NCBI RefSeq assembly: GCF_000768315.1
Contig: NZ_AQQX01000005.1
Span: forward strand, 1-64,000
Length of the DNA stretch: 64,000 nucleotides
Reading direction: 5' to 3'
DNA from: Pseudooceanicola atlanticus
GTDB taxonomy: Bacteria > Pseudomonadota > Alphaproteobacteria > Rhodobacterales > Rhodobacteraceae
In this document: positions 48,635 through 57,845 of the stretch, piece by piece
Position numbering within the stretch: the first letter of the stretch is position 1
Layout of the letters: every line of letters begins with the position of its first letter
Position numbers and translations under genes: made by a program
The notes under the pieces: generated by a model
Database searches by the model: none
What the model was told of the DNA's origin: nothing
What the model saw: the letters and a program-made list of their open reading frames with translations, nothing else

Positions 48635-49510
48635 TCAGCCGACCTGGCTGGCCACTCGATGCCCCTCGCGCCGGGCCTTCGCCTTCGCCTTGGTCGCCAG
48701 TGTCTGCACGTCGTCGCCCGCGCGAGCCGGGACGATGCGATAGCGCGCCTCGACAAAGCAATAGACCGCAAAGCCCAGCAGGCCGACGCCCAGCACGGCC
48801 AGCAGCAATTGACCGTGAGGTTGGCTGCGCACGGCCTCAAACGCCTGGGTCATGCCCTGCGCGTCGCTCGGATCCGACGTCCAGCCGGCATAGCAGAGGA
48901 ACCCGCCGATGATCGCGATGACGATGCCATGGGCGATCAGACCGGCCTTCACCATCGGGTCAAGCTTCTCGCTTGTCGGGGTCGCGCGCATGTTTTCCTT
49001 GTACTTTTCCTTCAGCGCCTTGACGCCGTAATAGCCGCCTGCGCCGATGGTGATGACCCCGGCCCCGATGACCAGCCACTTTCCCATGGGCTGTTGCAGC
49101 AGCCAGGAGGCCAGCGTCTGTGTCCCCTGCCCGCCGCCGGACCCGCCCGAACCCATGGCCAGTCGCGCTGCAGTGACCGCCAGACCGGCATAGACCGCGC
49201 CGGAAAAGGCCTGACCCAAGCGGGCAATCACGCCCTCGCCATCATGACCACGGCGCTCGAGGTCCATCCCCGCGCATATGAAACGCCACAGCGCGTAGGC
49301 GACCAGACCGGCCGACAGCGCAAACAGGATCGCGTTGCCGAAGGGCTCACCCTTGAGCGAGGCAAGCGCCGTACCGGTACCGCCGGCCTGCCCGCCGGTC
49401 AGGGCCGCCGACACGACAAGGCCGCCCAGCAGGATGTAGGTGAAACCTCGGGCACTGTATCCGACACGCATCATCGGAACGACCCAGGCGGGGGCACGGG
49501 ATTGGGACAT
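48635..49510 (-). CDS. DUF1206 family membrane protein
   Basis: ATG 49510, with GAGGAGAG ahead, gives 291 residues. Three similar units, each with two hydrophobic helices, are seen: GYSARGFTYILLGGLVV...AILFALSAGLVAYALWRF, LGQAFSGAVYAGLAVTAAR...WLVIGAGVITIGAGGYYGVKAL, and GLIAHGIVIAIIGGFLCYAG...LLLAVLGVGLLGFAVYCFVEARY. This is the DUF1206 repeat pattern with six helices. The function is unknown. It sits between glyS and small genes of the glyQ side, on the same strand. Confidence 0.88.
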   Translation of the reverse strand: MSQSRAPAWVVPMMRVGYSARGFTYILLGGLVVSAALTGGQAGGTGTALASLKGEPFGNAILFALSAGLVAYALWRFICAGMDLERRGHDGEGVIARLGQAFSGAVYAGLAVTAARLAMGSGGSGGGQGTQTLASWLLQQPMGKWLVIGAGVITIGAGGYYGVKALKEKYKENMRATPTSEKLDPMVKAGLIAHGIVIAIIGGFLCYAGWTSDPSDAQGMTQAFEAVRSQPHGQLLLAVLGVGLLGFAVYCFVEARYRIVPARAGDDVQTLATKAKAKARREGHRVASQVG

Positions 49511-49625
49511 GGGGGCTCTCCTCTCGGGATCGGTGGCGACCCCAGCTTGGCGAGGCCTTTTGCGACCAATGTCCCGCGGGGTGATCCGGTTCCCGAATTC
49601 GTGAGCCCCGTGTGAACGAAGAGCC

Positions 49626-50141
49626 TTATTCCGAAGGCGGTGGCGGGCAGCCTTCAGGCGCGGGCTGTCCGTCGAACACGACCTCGCCGCAGGCGTTGAT
49701 CTGATGCCAGACATAACCGCGCCCGTCCGGGAAGATCGCGACGATCCGGTCGATCCCGTAATGGATGTTCTCCACCGACAGGAAGGCCCGGGCGTCATCA
49801 TCTTCCAGCGCTTCGCCGATCTCTTCGGCGTCGAAACATTCAAACCATCCCGGTGCGTTGAGCGGTTCGGCCCGCGGGTAATCCGCATAGGTGGCCGTGG
49901 CCTCGTCCAGCGTAAGCGGTGTCGTGAAGCAGGCCCGGTAGCGGATCGGAGAACTGTCCGCGTCTATCGCCTCGAAATCGGAGATTGGCAGCGGTTCGGT
50001 CACGCCATCCGCGCGGGTCAGCACGACGTCATCGCCTTGCGCCTCGATCCGCTCGTAATAGCCGTAGACCTGCAGGTAATAGATACCGCCCCCCGCCGCG
50101 AGGGCACAGACGACGATCAGAGCTGCCAGAAACTTTCCCAT
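49626..50141 (-). CDS. DUF6446-like membrane-anchored protein
   Basis: ATG 50141 overlaps the stop of the upstream methyltransferase gene (TGATG) and gives 171 residues. An N-terminal helix (FLAALIVVCALAAGGGIYYL) anchors a periplasmic domain that includes YRACFTTPLTLDEATATYADYPRAEPLNAPGWFECFDAEEIGEALE and IVAIFPDGRGYVWHQINACG. The family is known in Rhodobacterales only as conserved hypothetical. It regularly lies near glyQ/glyS, as here. Confidence 0.75.
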   Translation of the reverse strand: MGKFLAALIVVCALAAGGGIYYLQVYGYYERIEAQGDDVVLTRADGVTEPLPISDFEAIDADSSPIRYRACFTTPLTLDEATATYADYPRAEPLNAPGWFECFDAEEIGEALEDDDARAFLSVENIHYGIDRIVAIFPDGRGYVWHQINACGEVVFDGQPAPEGCPPPPSE

Positions 50142-50845
50142 CAGAGCCAATCCAGATTGACCACGGGCCGCTGAACCCCCTTGGCACGCTTGCGCAGAGC
50201 GCGGAAATCAGCGCGCATCTTGGGGTAGTTCACTTCGTGGGTTTCGCAGAAGACATAATCGACACGGTCCCGCTCGGGGCTGTCGAAAAGCGCGTTCATC
50301 AACGCGATCTCTCCGCCTTCGATATCCACCTTCATGATGCCGACCTGAAGATCGCGGTCCCGCAGGAAAGCCATGAAGTCGATCACTTCGACCTCGGCCA
50401 CCGGGGTGGCACCGTCGATATCGGGGCTGTCTGGCACGAGAGTGGAGCTTTGCGACAGTCCCTCGGGATTGTCGGCGTAATCGCGATGGCGGAAGATCTG
50501 CATCTTGCCGGGCTTGTCGCTTGCCGCAGCCTCGACCACTTCGACGTTGGACAGATGCGCGGTGTTGCGGCGCAACAGGTCCGCCGTCCAGGGATCGGGT
50601 TCAAAGGCGTAGACGAAGGATGCCTTTTCGGCCAGCACCTTGGTGAATTCACCGATATTGGCGCCCAGATCGATTGCGACCTTGCCCTCGGTGGCGGCCT
50701 GCGCCGCCTTGAACCGCGCCTCGGTCTTGCGCCAGCGCGACCAGCGATCAAAACGCGCGTTCAGCGCGCCCTCGTCTCCCGGAAGATAGCGCTTCAGCTT
50801 GAAGCGGATACGCTCTTTCAGCTTGTAGTCGGTCTTGTGGTCCAT
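50141..50845 (-). CDS. FkbM-family methyltransferase
   Basis: The 234-residue protein has SAM-binding motifs VAIDLGANIGEFTKVLAEKA, VYAFEPDPWTADLLRRN and the FkbM-typical VGIMKVDIEGGEIALMNAL. FkbM-type enzymes methylate hydroxyl groups of sugars or natural products; the substrate is unknown. It lies 18 bp after glyQ and overlaps the next small gene. The N-terminus is basic, with no signal peptide. Confidence 0.88.
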   Translation of the reverse strand: MDHKTDYKLKERIRFKLKRYLPGDEGALNARFDRWSRWRKTEARFKAAQAATEGKVAIDLGANIGEFTKVLAEKASFVYAFEPDPWTADLLRRNTAHLSNVEVVEAAASDKPGKMQIFRHRDYADNPEGLSQSSTLVPDSPDIDGATPVAEVEVIDFMAFLRDRDLQVGIMKVDIEGGEIALMNALFDSPERDRVDYVFCETHEVNYPKMRADFRALRKRAKGVQRPVVNLDWL

Positions 50846-50863
50846 GGCGCCCTGCCCTTCCCG

Positions 50864-51802
50864 CTAGGCCAGTTCCGGCGTCCAGCCGCCAGCCTCTGTC
50901 TGCACGAAGGCATCGGCGCATTGCTTGGCCAGCGCGCGCACCCGGCCGATATAGGCCTGGCGTTCCGTGACCGAGATCACGCCCCGCGCATCGAGCAGGT
51001 TGAACAGGTGAGACGCCTTGATGCACTGGTCATAGGCCGGATGGGCCATGACGATGCGCTTGCCGGTCTTCGGATCCTCGTGGTCCTGTGACAGGATCGC
51101 CTGGCATTCGGCCTCGGCCTCTTCGAAATGCTTCAACAACACGTCGGTGTTGGCGACGTCGAAATTCCAGCGCGAATATTCCTCTTCCGTCTGGCGGAAG
51201 ACGTCGCCGTATTTCAGCGCGATCGGCGCCTGCGGGTCGTTGTAGGGCATGTCCATCACGTGGTCGATGCCCAGAACGTACATGGCAAGGCGCTCCAGGC
51301 CATAGGTCAGTTCTCCGGATACCGGGTGGCAATCATGGCCGCCAACCTGCTGGAAATAGGTGAACTGCGACACTTCCATGCCATCGCACCAGACCTCCCA
51401 GCCCAGGCCCCAGGCGCCCAGCGTCGGGCTTTCCCAGTCATCCTCAACAAAGCGGATGTCATGCATTTCCATGTCGATGCCGATCGCCTCGAGCGAACCG
51501 AGATACAGGTCCTGCAGGTCCGGCGGCGAGGGTTTGATCAACACCTGGTACTGGTAATAATGCTGCAACCGGTTCGGGTTCTCGCCATAACGGCCATCCG
51601 TGGGACGGCGCGACGGCTGCACATAGGCCGCGGCCCAGTTCTTCGACCCAAGCGACCGCAGCGTCGTCGCCGGGTGGAAAGTGCCAGCGCCAACCTCCAT
51701 GTCGTAGGGCTGCATGATCGCGCAGCCTTTCGCGGCCCAGTAGCTCTGGAGCCTGAGGATGATTTCCTGGAAGGAACGGGGTTTTTCGGCGGTCTGGGCC
51801 AT
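50864..51802 (-). CDS. glyQ: Glycyl-tRNA synthetase alpha subunit
   Basis: ATG 51802 has AGGA at good spacing; an ATG at 51817 is the alternative. The 312-residue class II synthetase subunit shows the GlyQ signature [86 protein letters not shown] and [13 protein letters not shown]. It carries the amino-acid activation site. The downstream minus-strand run ends with glyS. Confidence 0.97.
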   Translation of the reverse strand: MAQTAEKPRSFQEIILRLQSYWAAKGCAIMQPYDMEVGAGTFHPATTLRSLGSKNWAAAYVQPSRRPTDGRYGENPNRLQHYYQYQVLIKPSPPDLQDLYLGSLEAIGIDMEMHDIRFVEDDWESPTLGAWGLGWEVWCDGMEVSQFTYFQQVGGHDCHPVSGELTYGLERLAMYVLGIDHVMDMPYNDPQAPIALKYGDVFRQTEEEYSRWNFDVANTDVLLKHFEEAEAECQAILSQDHEDPKTGKRIVMAHPAYDQCIKASHLFNLLDARGVISVTERQAYIGRVRALAKQCADAFVQTEAGGWTPELA

Positions 51803-51966
51803 GGTCTGTCCTGTCATCCGGGTCTGTCGGGCGGCGCCTGTTACCTACGGGGCGTTTCTGGCAGGGTCAATTGGCCGCTCACGCATTATTTGGATGCACG
51901 ACACGCCGGATTTGATAAAGCTACGATCCAGGAAAAACCAAAAAGACTGGGCACGAGGCTTTGCAT

Positions 51967-53742
51967 ATGTTCCCCAAGATCATTCGACTACTGACGTTTG
52001 TTGTTATTGCGTTTCAATTTCAAGCCATTGCCCTGCGCGCCCAAAGCGACGAGGTCGTCTGGGTCCAGATCGAGGCGCAGCCCTCCCTGGCCCTCGCCGA
52101 GGATGCGATCCGCAGCTACTCCGAAAGCCTGCAGGACGTGAACGGGTTTGCCCTGGGCGGCGGCTGGTACGGGATCGCGCTTGGGCCCTATGCCCGCGAT
52201 GATGCCGACCGTGTGCTTCAGGTGCTGCGCCGCGAAGGCGCCATCCCGCGCGACAGCTACATCGCCTTCGCCTCGTCCTTCCGTCAGCAATTCTGGCCGC
52301 GCGGCGAGAACCAGCTGGCCGATACCGCAGCCGCCCAGCCCAGCCTGGACAGCGGCACTGCCGAACCCGAGCAATCAGCCGAAGCCGCGCCTGTCGTCGC
52401 CCCGGAAACCGAGCCCGAACCCGACGAAACCCCCGCCGAGGCCCGCCGCAGCGAGGCGCTTCTGACCCGCGACGAACGCATGGAACTGCAGGTCGCGCTG
52501 AAATGGGCCGGCTACTACAACGCGGCCATCGACGGCGCCTTCGGGCGCGGCACCCGCGGGTCCATGGCCGGCTGGCAGCAGGACAACGGATACGAGCCGA
52601 CTGGCATCCTGACCACGATGCAGCGCAGCGACCTGATGCGTCAGTACAACGCCGTGCTCGAGGATCTGGGGCTGGAACTGGTCACCGACACCACCGCCGG
52701 CATCCGCCTGCTGATGCCGATGGACGTGGTCGCCTTCGACCGCTACGAGGCGCCTTTTGCCCATTACTCGCCCACCGGCGACATCAACGCCCGGCTGATC
52801 CTGATCTCGCAGGAAGGCGACCAGAAGACGCTCTTCGGCCTCTACGACATCCTGCAGACACTCGCGATCATCCCCGAGGACGGGCCGCGCGAACGGTCTC
52901 GCGACGGGTTCACCATCGTCGGTGAAAACGCCCGGATCGTCTCCCATACCGAGGTCTCGCTCAGAAATGGCCAGATCAAGGGCTGGACGCTCGTCTGGCC
53001 GTCGGGCGACGAGGAACGCCGCACCCGCCTGCTGGGCGAGATGCAGCAAAGCTACGAACCCGTGCCCGGCGTCATGCCCGCGGCCATGGGTGCCGATAGC
53101 GGCCAGAGCATCGACCTGCTGTCGGGTCTGGAAATCCGCAAACCGATCCTGTCGCGCTCGGGGTTCTACGTCGATCAGCGCGGCACCGTGCTGACCTCCT
53201 CCGAGGCCGTCGCGCAATGCGGCCGCGTCACGCTCGACAAAAAGACCGAGGCCGAGGTTGTGCTGAGCGACGCGGCCTCCGGTGTCGCGGTGCTGCGCCC
53301 TGCAACCCCGATCGCGCCCATGGGTCATGCCCGTTTCGCCACCGCCGTGCCGCGCCTGCAAAGCGACGTCGCCGCCGCCGGCTACCCCTATGAGGGACGC
53401 CTCGCCGCACCGACGCTGAACTTCGGCAAGCTGGAAGAGCTTCAGGGCCTCTCCGGCGAAACCGGTGTGGAGCGCCTGTCCCTGAACGCGCTGCCCGGCG
53501 ATGCCGGCGGCCCGGTCATGGACCAGGGCGGCGCGGTGATCGGCATGGTGCAACCGGCGCAGGCCGAGGGCCGTCAGCTGCCCCCGGGTGTGGCCTTTGC
53601 CGTCGACAACGAAGTCCTTGTCTCGGTTCTGGGCCAGGCTGGCCTGTCCGCACAGGCCGCAGAGCCCGACCGCAGCCTCGCCCCCGAGGACCTGACCCGC
53701 ATCGGCATGGCAATGACCGTCCTTGTCAGCTGCTGGGAGTAA
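51967..53742 (+). CDS. SPOR / peptidoglycan-binding protein with an inactive trypsin-like domain
   Basis: ATG 51967 gives 591 residues. A signal peptide (residues 1-26) is followed by a SPOR-like domain (about 30-108), an acidic Pro/Glu/Ala linker (115-165), a peptidoglycan-binding type-1 domain (about 168-228: ELQVALKWAGYYNAAIDGAFGRGTRGSMAGWQ), a middle domain, and a trypsin-like fold (about 385-560). In the latter the catalytic positions are lost: the His site reads TSSEAV (E413), the Asp site SGVAVL (G439), and the Ser motif GDSGGP is GDAGGP (A513). It is probably a periplasmic scaffold bound to the cell wall. A strong terminator follows. Confidence 0.82.
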   Translation: MFPKIIRLLTFVVIAFQFQAIALRAQSDEVVWVQIEAQPSLALAEDAIRSYSESLQDVNGFALGGGWYGIALGPYARDDADRVLQVLRREGAIPRDSYIAFASSFRQQFWPRGENQLADTAAAQPSLDSGTAEPEQSAEAAPVVAPETEPEPDETPAEARRSEALLTRDERMELQVALKWAGYYNAAIDGAFGRGTRGSMAGWQQDNGYEPTGILTTMQRSDLMRQYNAVLEDLGLELVTDTTAGIRLLMPMDVVAFDRYEAPFAHYSPTGDINARLILISQEGDQKTLFGLYDILQTLAIIPEDGPRERSRDGFTIVGENARIVSHTEVSLRNGQIKGWTLVWPSGDEERRTRLLGEMQQSYEPVPGVMPAAMGADSGQSIDLLSGLEIRKPILSRSGFYVDQRGTVLTSSEAVAQCGRVTLDKKTEAEVVLSDAASGVAVLRPATPIAPMGHARFATAVPRLQSDVAAAGYPYEGRLAAPTLNFGKLEELQGLSGETGVERLSLNALPGDAGGPVMDQGGAVIGMVQPAQAEGRQLPPGVAFAVDNEVLVSVLGQAGLSAQAAEPDRSLAPEDLTRIGMAMTVLVSCWE

Positions 53743-53780
53743 GCTGTCCTCGCGGACGGCTCATTGCAGAATGCTACTTG

Positions 53781-53802
53781 AAAAAGGCCTTCGGGCCTTT
53801 TT
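53781..53802 (+). terminator. Strong intrinsic terminator
   Basis: AAAAAGGCC, a TTCG tetraloop and GGCCTTTTT form a compact hairpin with a U-tract, ending the upstream plus-strand gene. Confidence 0.92.
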
Positions 53803-53876
53803 CTTTTTGGTTGGGTGACGCGGCGATCACCCGGGACGACCAGGAACCGGACGCCAGCACGGGCTTGGAGGACGGA

Positions 53877-53948
53877 CAGGGGCTCTGCCCCTGCCGCCAA
53901 AGCTATGCTTTGGCGGCCACCCCGGAGTATTTACGGCAAGATGAAAGG
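53877..53948 (+). repeat. Dispersed intergenic hairpin repeat, copy A
   Basis: Two hairpins in a row, CAGGGGC-TCT-GCCCCTG and an 11-bp-arm GCCGCCAAAGC/GCTTTGGCGGC, are followed by CCCCGGAGTATTTACGGCA then AGATGAAAG. A related unit occurs at 56311-56380. The GGAGTATTT...AGATGAAAG tail is a recurrent intergenic pattern of Rhodobacterales genomes as I know them. The region 53743-54124 otherwise holds no supported gene. Confidence 0.7.
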
Positions 53949-54087
53949 GATCGGGCGCTCGCAGTTCAGGGCGCGCGACGAGGATCAAGGGCGCAGCAGT
54001 GACGGGTGCGTCGCGGTCGGGTCTGGCGGGCGAAGCCGTCTGGCGGAGCCGGTATCGTGTGAAGAGGCGGCGCAGCCGACGCTTCGC

Positions 54088-54132
54088 CTTTGGATCAGGG
54101 GCCTTAGGATCTGGGGCCTTTGGATCAGCGGT
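54088..54132. repeat. 15-bp tandem repeat, three units, at a gene 3' end
   Basis: Units at 54088-54102, 54103-54117 and 54118-54132 follow the pattern CTTTGGATCAGGGGC with few changes. The last unit contains the stop codon of the minus-strand methyltransferase gene. Since the period is five codons, the extra units lie in frame after the stop and repeat stop codons, so the repeat does not alter the protein. Confidence 0.75.
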
Positions 54133-54748
54133 TCTTTTGCGCGAGGAGGATCGTGGCACCGCCGCAGGTCGGGTCTTCGACCGTGAAGCTTCGGATCGAG
54201 ATGCCCTGGCTGTCGAGGATTGCCCGGTATTCCTCGGGCGCCAGGCTGGCATGATAGATCGGGTCGTCCCCGACACGGCCGACTTCTTCCCCCGCCCCCG
54301 GACCGACGGTCAGCAGCAGCGCTCCGCCCGGGGCAAGATGCGCCGCCAGTCGCGGCAGCGTGCGGCGCTGGTCGTCAGCCGTCAGGTGAAAGAAGGAATG
54401 CCAACCGATGATCGCGTCGAAGTCGCGGTCGAGGGCAAGCTCGCGCATGTCGCCCTCGATCCATTCGGCCTCTGGCATGCGATCACGCGCCAGGGCCAGC
54501 ATCGCGGGCGCAATGTCGAGGCCCGTGACCCGCGCGCCGCGCGCGATCATGGCGCGGGCAATCGGTTCCCCTGCCCCACAGCCAACGTCCAGGACCCGTG
54601 GGGCGGGCCCCAGCACCGCCAGCATCCGGTCGAGCCATGCTGCTTCGTGCAAATGTTTCGCCCGTTCCGCGTCGAACCGCGCCGCATTGCGCTGGTAGAT
54701 GTCGCCTGTGCGGGCCGCGAGGGCCATGAGGTCGTCGCGCCCCGCCAT
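54125..54748 (-). CDS. Class I SAM-dependent methyltransferase
   Basis: ATG 54748 gives 207 residues; the longer open frame to 54844 overlaps trkH. Motif I is VLDVGCGAGEPIARAMIARG, with VTGLDIAPAMLALAR, WIEGDMRELALDRDFDAIIGWHSFFHL and a post-motif LAPGGALLLTVGP. The small-molecule substrate is unknown. It starts 8 bp after the trkH stop on the same strand. Its 3' end is decorated with a 15-bp tandem repeat. Confidence 0.85.
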   Translation of the reverse strand: MAGRDDLMALAARTGDIYQRNAARFDAERAKHLHEAAWLDRMLAVLGPAPRVLDVGCGAGEPIARAMIARGARVTGLDIAPAMLALARDRMPEAEWIEGDMRELALDRDFDAIIGWHSFFHLTADDQRRTLPRLAAHLAPGGALLLTVGPGAGEEVGRVGDDPIYHASLAPEEYRAILDSQGISIRSFTVEDPTCGGATILLAQKNR

Positions 54749-54756
54749 CGCGCCGC

Positions 54757-56205
54757 TCAGGCGCGCCAGAATTGCACGGTGAGGATGGCGTAGACCGCCA
54801 TCAGCTCGAGCCGGCCGATCAGCATGCCGGCGATCAGCAGCCATTTCGCCGTATCGTTCAGCGGCCCGAAATTGCCCGCGGGCCCGATGGTCTCGCCCAG
54901 GCCAGGCCCGATATTGGCAAGCGCCGTGGCCGCGCCCGAAATCGAGGTGACAAAGTCGAGGCCGGTCAGGGCCAGCGCCACCGCCAGCAGCCCCATCGAC
55001 ACGGTAAAGAAGACGAAGAACGACATCACCGACCCCATGACATCCGCCGAGATCGGCCGGCCGTCATAGCGCGGGGCAAAGCGGCCATGGGGCATGTGGA
55101 TACGACGGATCTGGCTGCGAATCGCGGCGAAGAGGATCTGGTAGCGGAAGATCTTGATCGAACAGGCGGTCGACCCGGCGCAACCGCCGATCAGCCCGAT
55201 GAAGAAGAAGACCGTGATCAGGAACGGCCCCCAGGCCATGTAATTGGCCGAAGCATAGCCAGTGCCGGACATGATCGAGGTGATGTTGAACAGCGCCTCG
55301 CGCAACGACGTTTCCCAATGGTTCGGAAAGATATGCAGAAGTGCCACGAAGGTGATCCCCGCAAAAACGACGATCGTCAGCAGGAAGGCGCGGACCTGGC
55401 TGTCCGCCGGCAGGGCGCGGCGATTGCCGTTGATCAGCTGCACGTAGCGTACGAAGGGCAGTGCCGCGAGGATCATGAAGACCGAGGCCGCGTATTCCAT
55501 TGGCCCCGAAAAGGCCCCGAACGAGGCGTCGCGGGTCGAAAAGCCGCCCGTCGAGACAGTGGTCAGGGCATGAACCGTCGCATCGAAGGCGTTCATGCCG
55601 AGGAACAGGTAGGTCAGGGCGCAGGCCACTGTCAGCGCGACATAGACGACAGAGATCTGCGCCGCGATCGTCGTGGCACGGGGCAGGATCTTGCCCATCG
55701 TGTCGAAGGCTTCGGACCGGAAGATCTGCATGCCGCCGACGCGCAATTCGGGCAGGAAGACCATGGCGACGACAATGATCCCGACACCGCCCAGCCATTG
55801 CAGGATGCCCCGCCAGAGCAGCAGGCCGCGCGGCATCTCGTCAAGGCCGGAAAAGACGGTGGAGCCGGTGGTGGTCATGCCCGACATCGCCTCGAAGATG
55901 GCATCGACGGCACTGGCCTGGGTGTCGCCGAGGACGAAGGGCAGCGCACCGAAGATCGGCAGCGTCGCCCAGACACCAGTGGTCAGAAGGAAGGTCTGCT
56001 GCAGGGTCAGGCCCTCGCGGTTGCCGTTATGGCACGACAGCGCGGTCAGCCCGCCGATGACGAAGGTCAGCAGCGCGCTTTCGGCGAAGGCAGGCCAGTG
56101 GCCGCGGCCTTCGGCGATGTCCACGGCAAGCGGCGGCAGCATGGTCAACCCAAGCGCCGCGACAAGCAGGCCGATGACATATCCGACGGGGCGCAGGTCG
56201 ATCAT
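54757..56205 (-). CDS. trkH: Potassium uptake protein TrkH
   Basis: The 482-residue membrane protein has the four-fold pore repeat of the Trk/Ktr/HKT family. Selectivity segments are seen at MTTTGSTVFSGLDEMP, LTTVSTGGFSTRDASF, IMSGTGYASANY and ALANIGPGLGETIG. About ten to twelve helices are predicted by eye. It carries K+ across the inner membrane with TrkA as regulatory partner; trkA is not in the window. The gene is full length. Confidence 0.95.
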   Translation of the reverse strand: MIDLRPVGYVIGLLVAALGLTMLPPLAVDIAEGRGHWPAFAESALLTFVIGGLTALSCHNGNREGLTLQQTFLLTTGVWATLPIFGALPFVLGDTQASAVDAIFEAMSGMTTTGSTVFSGLDEMPRGLLLWRGILQWLGGVGIIVVAMVFLPELRVGGMQIFRSEAFDTMGKILPRATTIAAQISVVYVALTVACALTYLFLGMNAFDATVHALTTVSTGGFSTRDASFGAFSGPMEYAASVFMILAALPFVRYVQLINGNRRALPADSQVRAFLLTIVVFAGITFVALLHIFPNHWETSLREALFNITSIMSGTGYASANYMAWGPFLITVFFFIGLIGGCAGSTACSIKIFRYQILFAAIRSQIRRIHMPHGRFAPRYDGRPISADVMGSVMSFFVFFTVSMGLLAVALALTGLDFVTSISGAATALANIGPGLGETIGPAGNFGPLNDTAKWLLIAGMLIGRLELMAVYAILTVQFWRA

Positions 56206-56310
56206 GAGAGGCAGGGTTGGCTTGGGCCGGGATGGGTGTCAAGCGGCGATCGGCATCGGGTACTGGCATTGCTATTGAACGCCTTTGATCGCCCCGCTGC
56301 GCGGGACGAT

Positions 56311-56380
56311 CGGGGGGCTGTCTGCCCCCCGCCGCCGCTGGCGCGGCGCCCCCCGAGGATATTGTCCGGCCAGATGAAAG
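56311..56380 (+). repeat. Dispersed intergenic hairpin repeat, copy B
   Basis: GGGGGGC-TGTCT-GCCCCCC and an imperfect GCCGCCGC/GCGCGGCG hairpin are followed by CCCCGAGGATATTGTCCGGCC and then AGATGAAAG. It has the same order of parts as the copy at 53877-53948, though diverged in sequence. It lies between trkH and ureG. Confidence 0.65.
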
Positions 56381-56405
56381 AGGAGCCGGTACGGGTGCCC
56401 TTGCG

Positions 56406-57041
56406 TCAGGCGGTCGGTTCCGGGGTGAGGGACAGGCCCCCGATGGCCGCGATATGGCCGAGGATCGTATCGAGGCCCTGACCTGTCTTGAGGTTCGTGA
56501 AAACAAAGGGCCGTTCGCCCCGCTGGGCGGAGGCATCGCGCTCCATCACCTTCAGATCGGCCCCGACATAGGGGGCGAGGTCGGTCTTGTTGATGACGAG
56601 GATGTCGGACTTGGTGATCGCCGGACCGCCTTTGCGCGGGATCTCTTCACCCGCGGCCACGTCGATGACGTAGATCGTCAGGTCCACCAGTTCGGGCGAG
56701 AAGGTGGCAGACAGGTTGTCGCCGCCCGATTCCACCAGCACCACGTCCAGATCGGGGAAGGCCTTGTTCAGCTCGGCAATGGCAGCGAGGTTGATGGAGG
56801 CGTCCTCGCGGATCGCGGTATGCGGGCAACCGCCGGTTTCCACGCCGCGAATCCGGTCGGAGGGAAGCGCCTGCAGGCGGGTCAGCGCCTCAGCGTCCTC
56901 CTGTGTGTAGATGTCGTTGGTGACGACCGCCATCGACAGGCGATCCCGTAGCGCGGTGCAGAGCGCAGCGGTGAGGGTCGTCTTGCCGGCGCCGACGGGG
57001 CCGCCGAGGCCGATGCGGAGGGGGCCGTGGGGTGATTTCAT
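56406..57041 (-). CDS. ureG: Urease accessory GTPase UreG
   Basis: ATG 57041 gives 211 residues. The P-loop is [13 protein letters not shown], with [13 protein letters not shown], the metal-binding [35 protein letters not shown] and [13 protein letters not shown]. UreG hydrolyses GTP to insert nickel into urease with UreD, UreE and UreF. It is the last gene of the urease operon. A 153-bp gap separates it from ureF, larger than other gaps here. Confidence 0.97.
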   Translation of the reverse strand: MKSPHGPLRIGLGGPVGAGKTTLTAALCTALRDRLSMAVVTNDIYTQEDAEALTRLQALPSDRIRGVETGGCPHTAIREDASINLAAIAELNKAFPDLDVVLVESGGDNLSATFSPELVDLTIYVIDVAAGEEIPRKGGPAITKSDILVINKTDLAPYVGADLKVMERDASAQRGERPFVFTNLKTGQGLDTILGHIAAIGGLSLTPEPTA

Positions 57042-57194
57042 GCTGTCCTTCACGATCTGGCTTGTGGATGCGGATGCGGCCTGCATGGCAGACGCAGTAC
57101 CATGCGGCGATCCGGGGTTGCGAGGAGGCCAGCGCGCCGCGGTCTGGCGGGCGTCGGCTGCGAGTTCAGGATGGATGACGGGCGCATTGCGGGC

Positions 57195-57836
57195 TCAGCT
57201 CTGGAACAGGCGGGTGGGTAGGGTTTCGTGCTGCATGGACGCAAGGTCGAGCGCGAAAGCAGCCGATCCGATCTGGTCGATGTCCCCTGGCGCAGCCTCG
57301 GTCGCGACGCTGGCGATCTGCGGGGCAAGGGCAAGGGTGATCCCCTGCCCTTCGGTCTGGCCCAGCGGCACAAGGCGGATCGCGGCGGAGACGAGGTTGG
57401 CGACGAAAGCCTGCAGGAATAGCGTCACGGTCAGGTCGAGCGGAAGCTCCGACAGCCTGGCGGCGCGGCCCAGGGCGACCGAATAGGGCGCATCGGGCAG
57501 GTCATGGCCATGCAGGGCGCGGATCGTCGCGGCGAAGGCCGCCCCCATGCGGTCAGTTTCCGCCAGCCGCTCGGCAGAGGGCGACAGGGCGCGGGCCAGC
57601 GCGATCAGCGCTGGCAAGTCATCGGGCTCCGCGCGGTAGGCCGCTGCCAGCAGGATCGCGTCGGATTGCCCGGCCCCATGCGTCAGCGCGGTATCGATCC
57701 AGTCCTGTGCCGTGGTCGCGTCATCGATCGCGCCGTCGGCGATGGCGGTTTCGAAGCCGTGGGAATAGGAAAAGGCCCCGACCGGGAAGGCCGGAGACAA
57801 CCATTGATGCAGGATCAGCGCGGGATCGACAGACAT
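57195..57836 (-). CDS. ureF: Urease accessory protein UreF
   Basis: The 213-residue protein has the UreF signature QWLSPAFPVGAFSYSHGFETAIADGAI, followed by helical segments and LPLDLTVTLFLQAFVANLVSAAIRLVPLGQTEGQ. It works with UreD and UreG in the activation complex on apo-urease. It lies 9 nt after ureE. The length is normal. Confidence 0.95.
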   Translation of the reverse strand: MSVDPALILHQWLSPAFPVGAFSYSHGFETAIADGAIDDATTAQDWIDTALTHGAGQSDAILLAAAYRAEPDDLPALIALARALSPSAERLAETDRMGAAFAATIRALHGHDLPDAPYSVALGRAARLSELPLDLTVTLFLQAFVANLVSAAIRLVPLGQTEGQGITLALAPQIASVATEAAPGDIDQIGSAAFALDLASMQHETLPTRLFQS

Positions 57837-57845
57837 GAACGGCGC

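Noticed and set aside
54772-56481. Plus-strand open frame of 569 codons opposite trkH
   Set aside because: Antisense to trkH, extremely charged with no family pattern.
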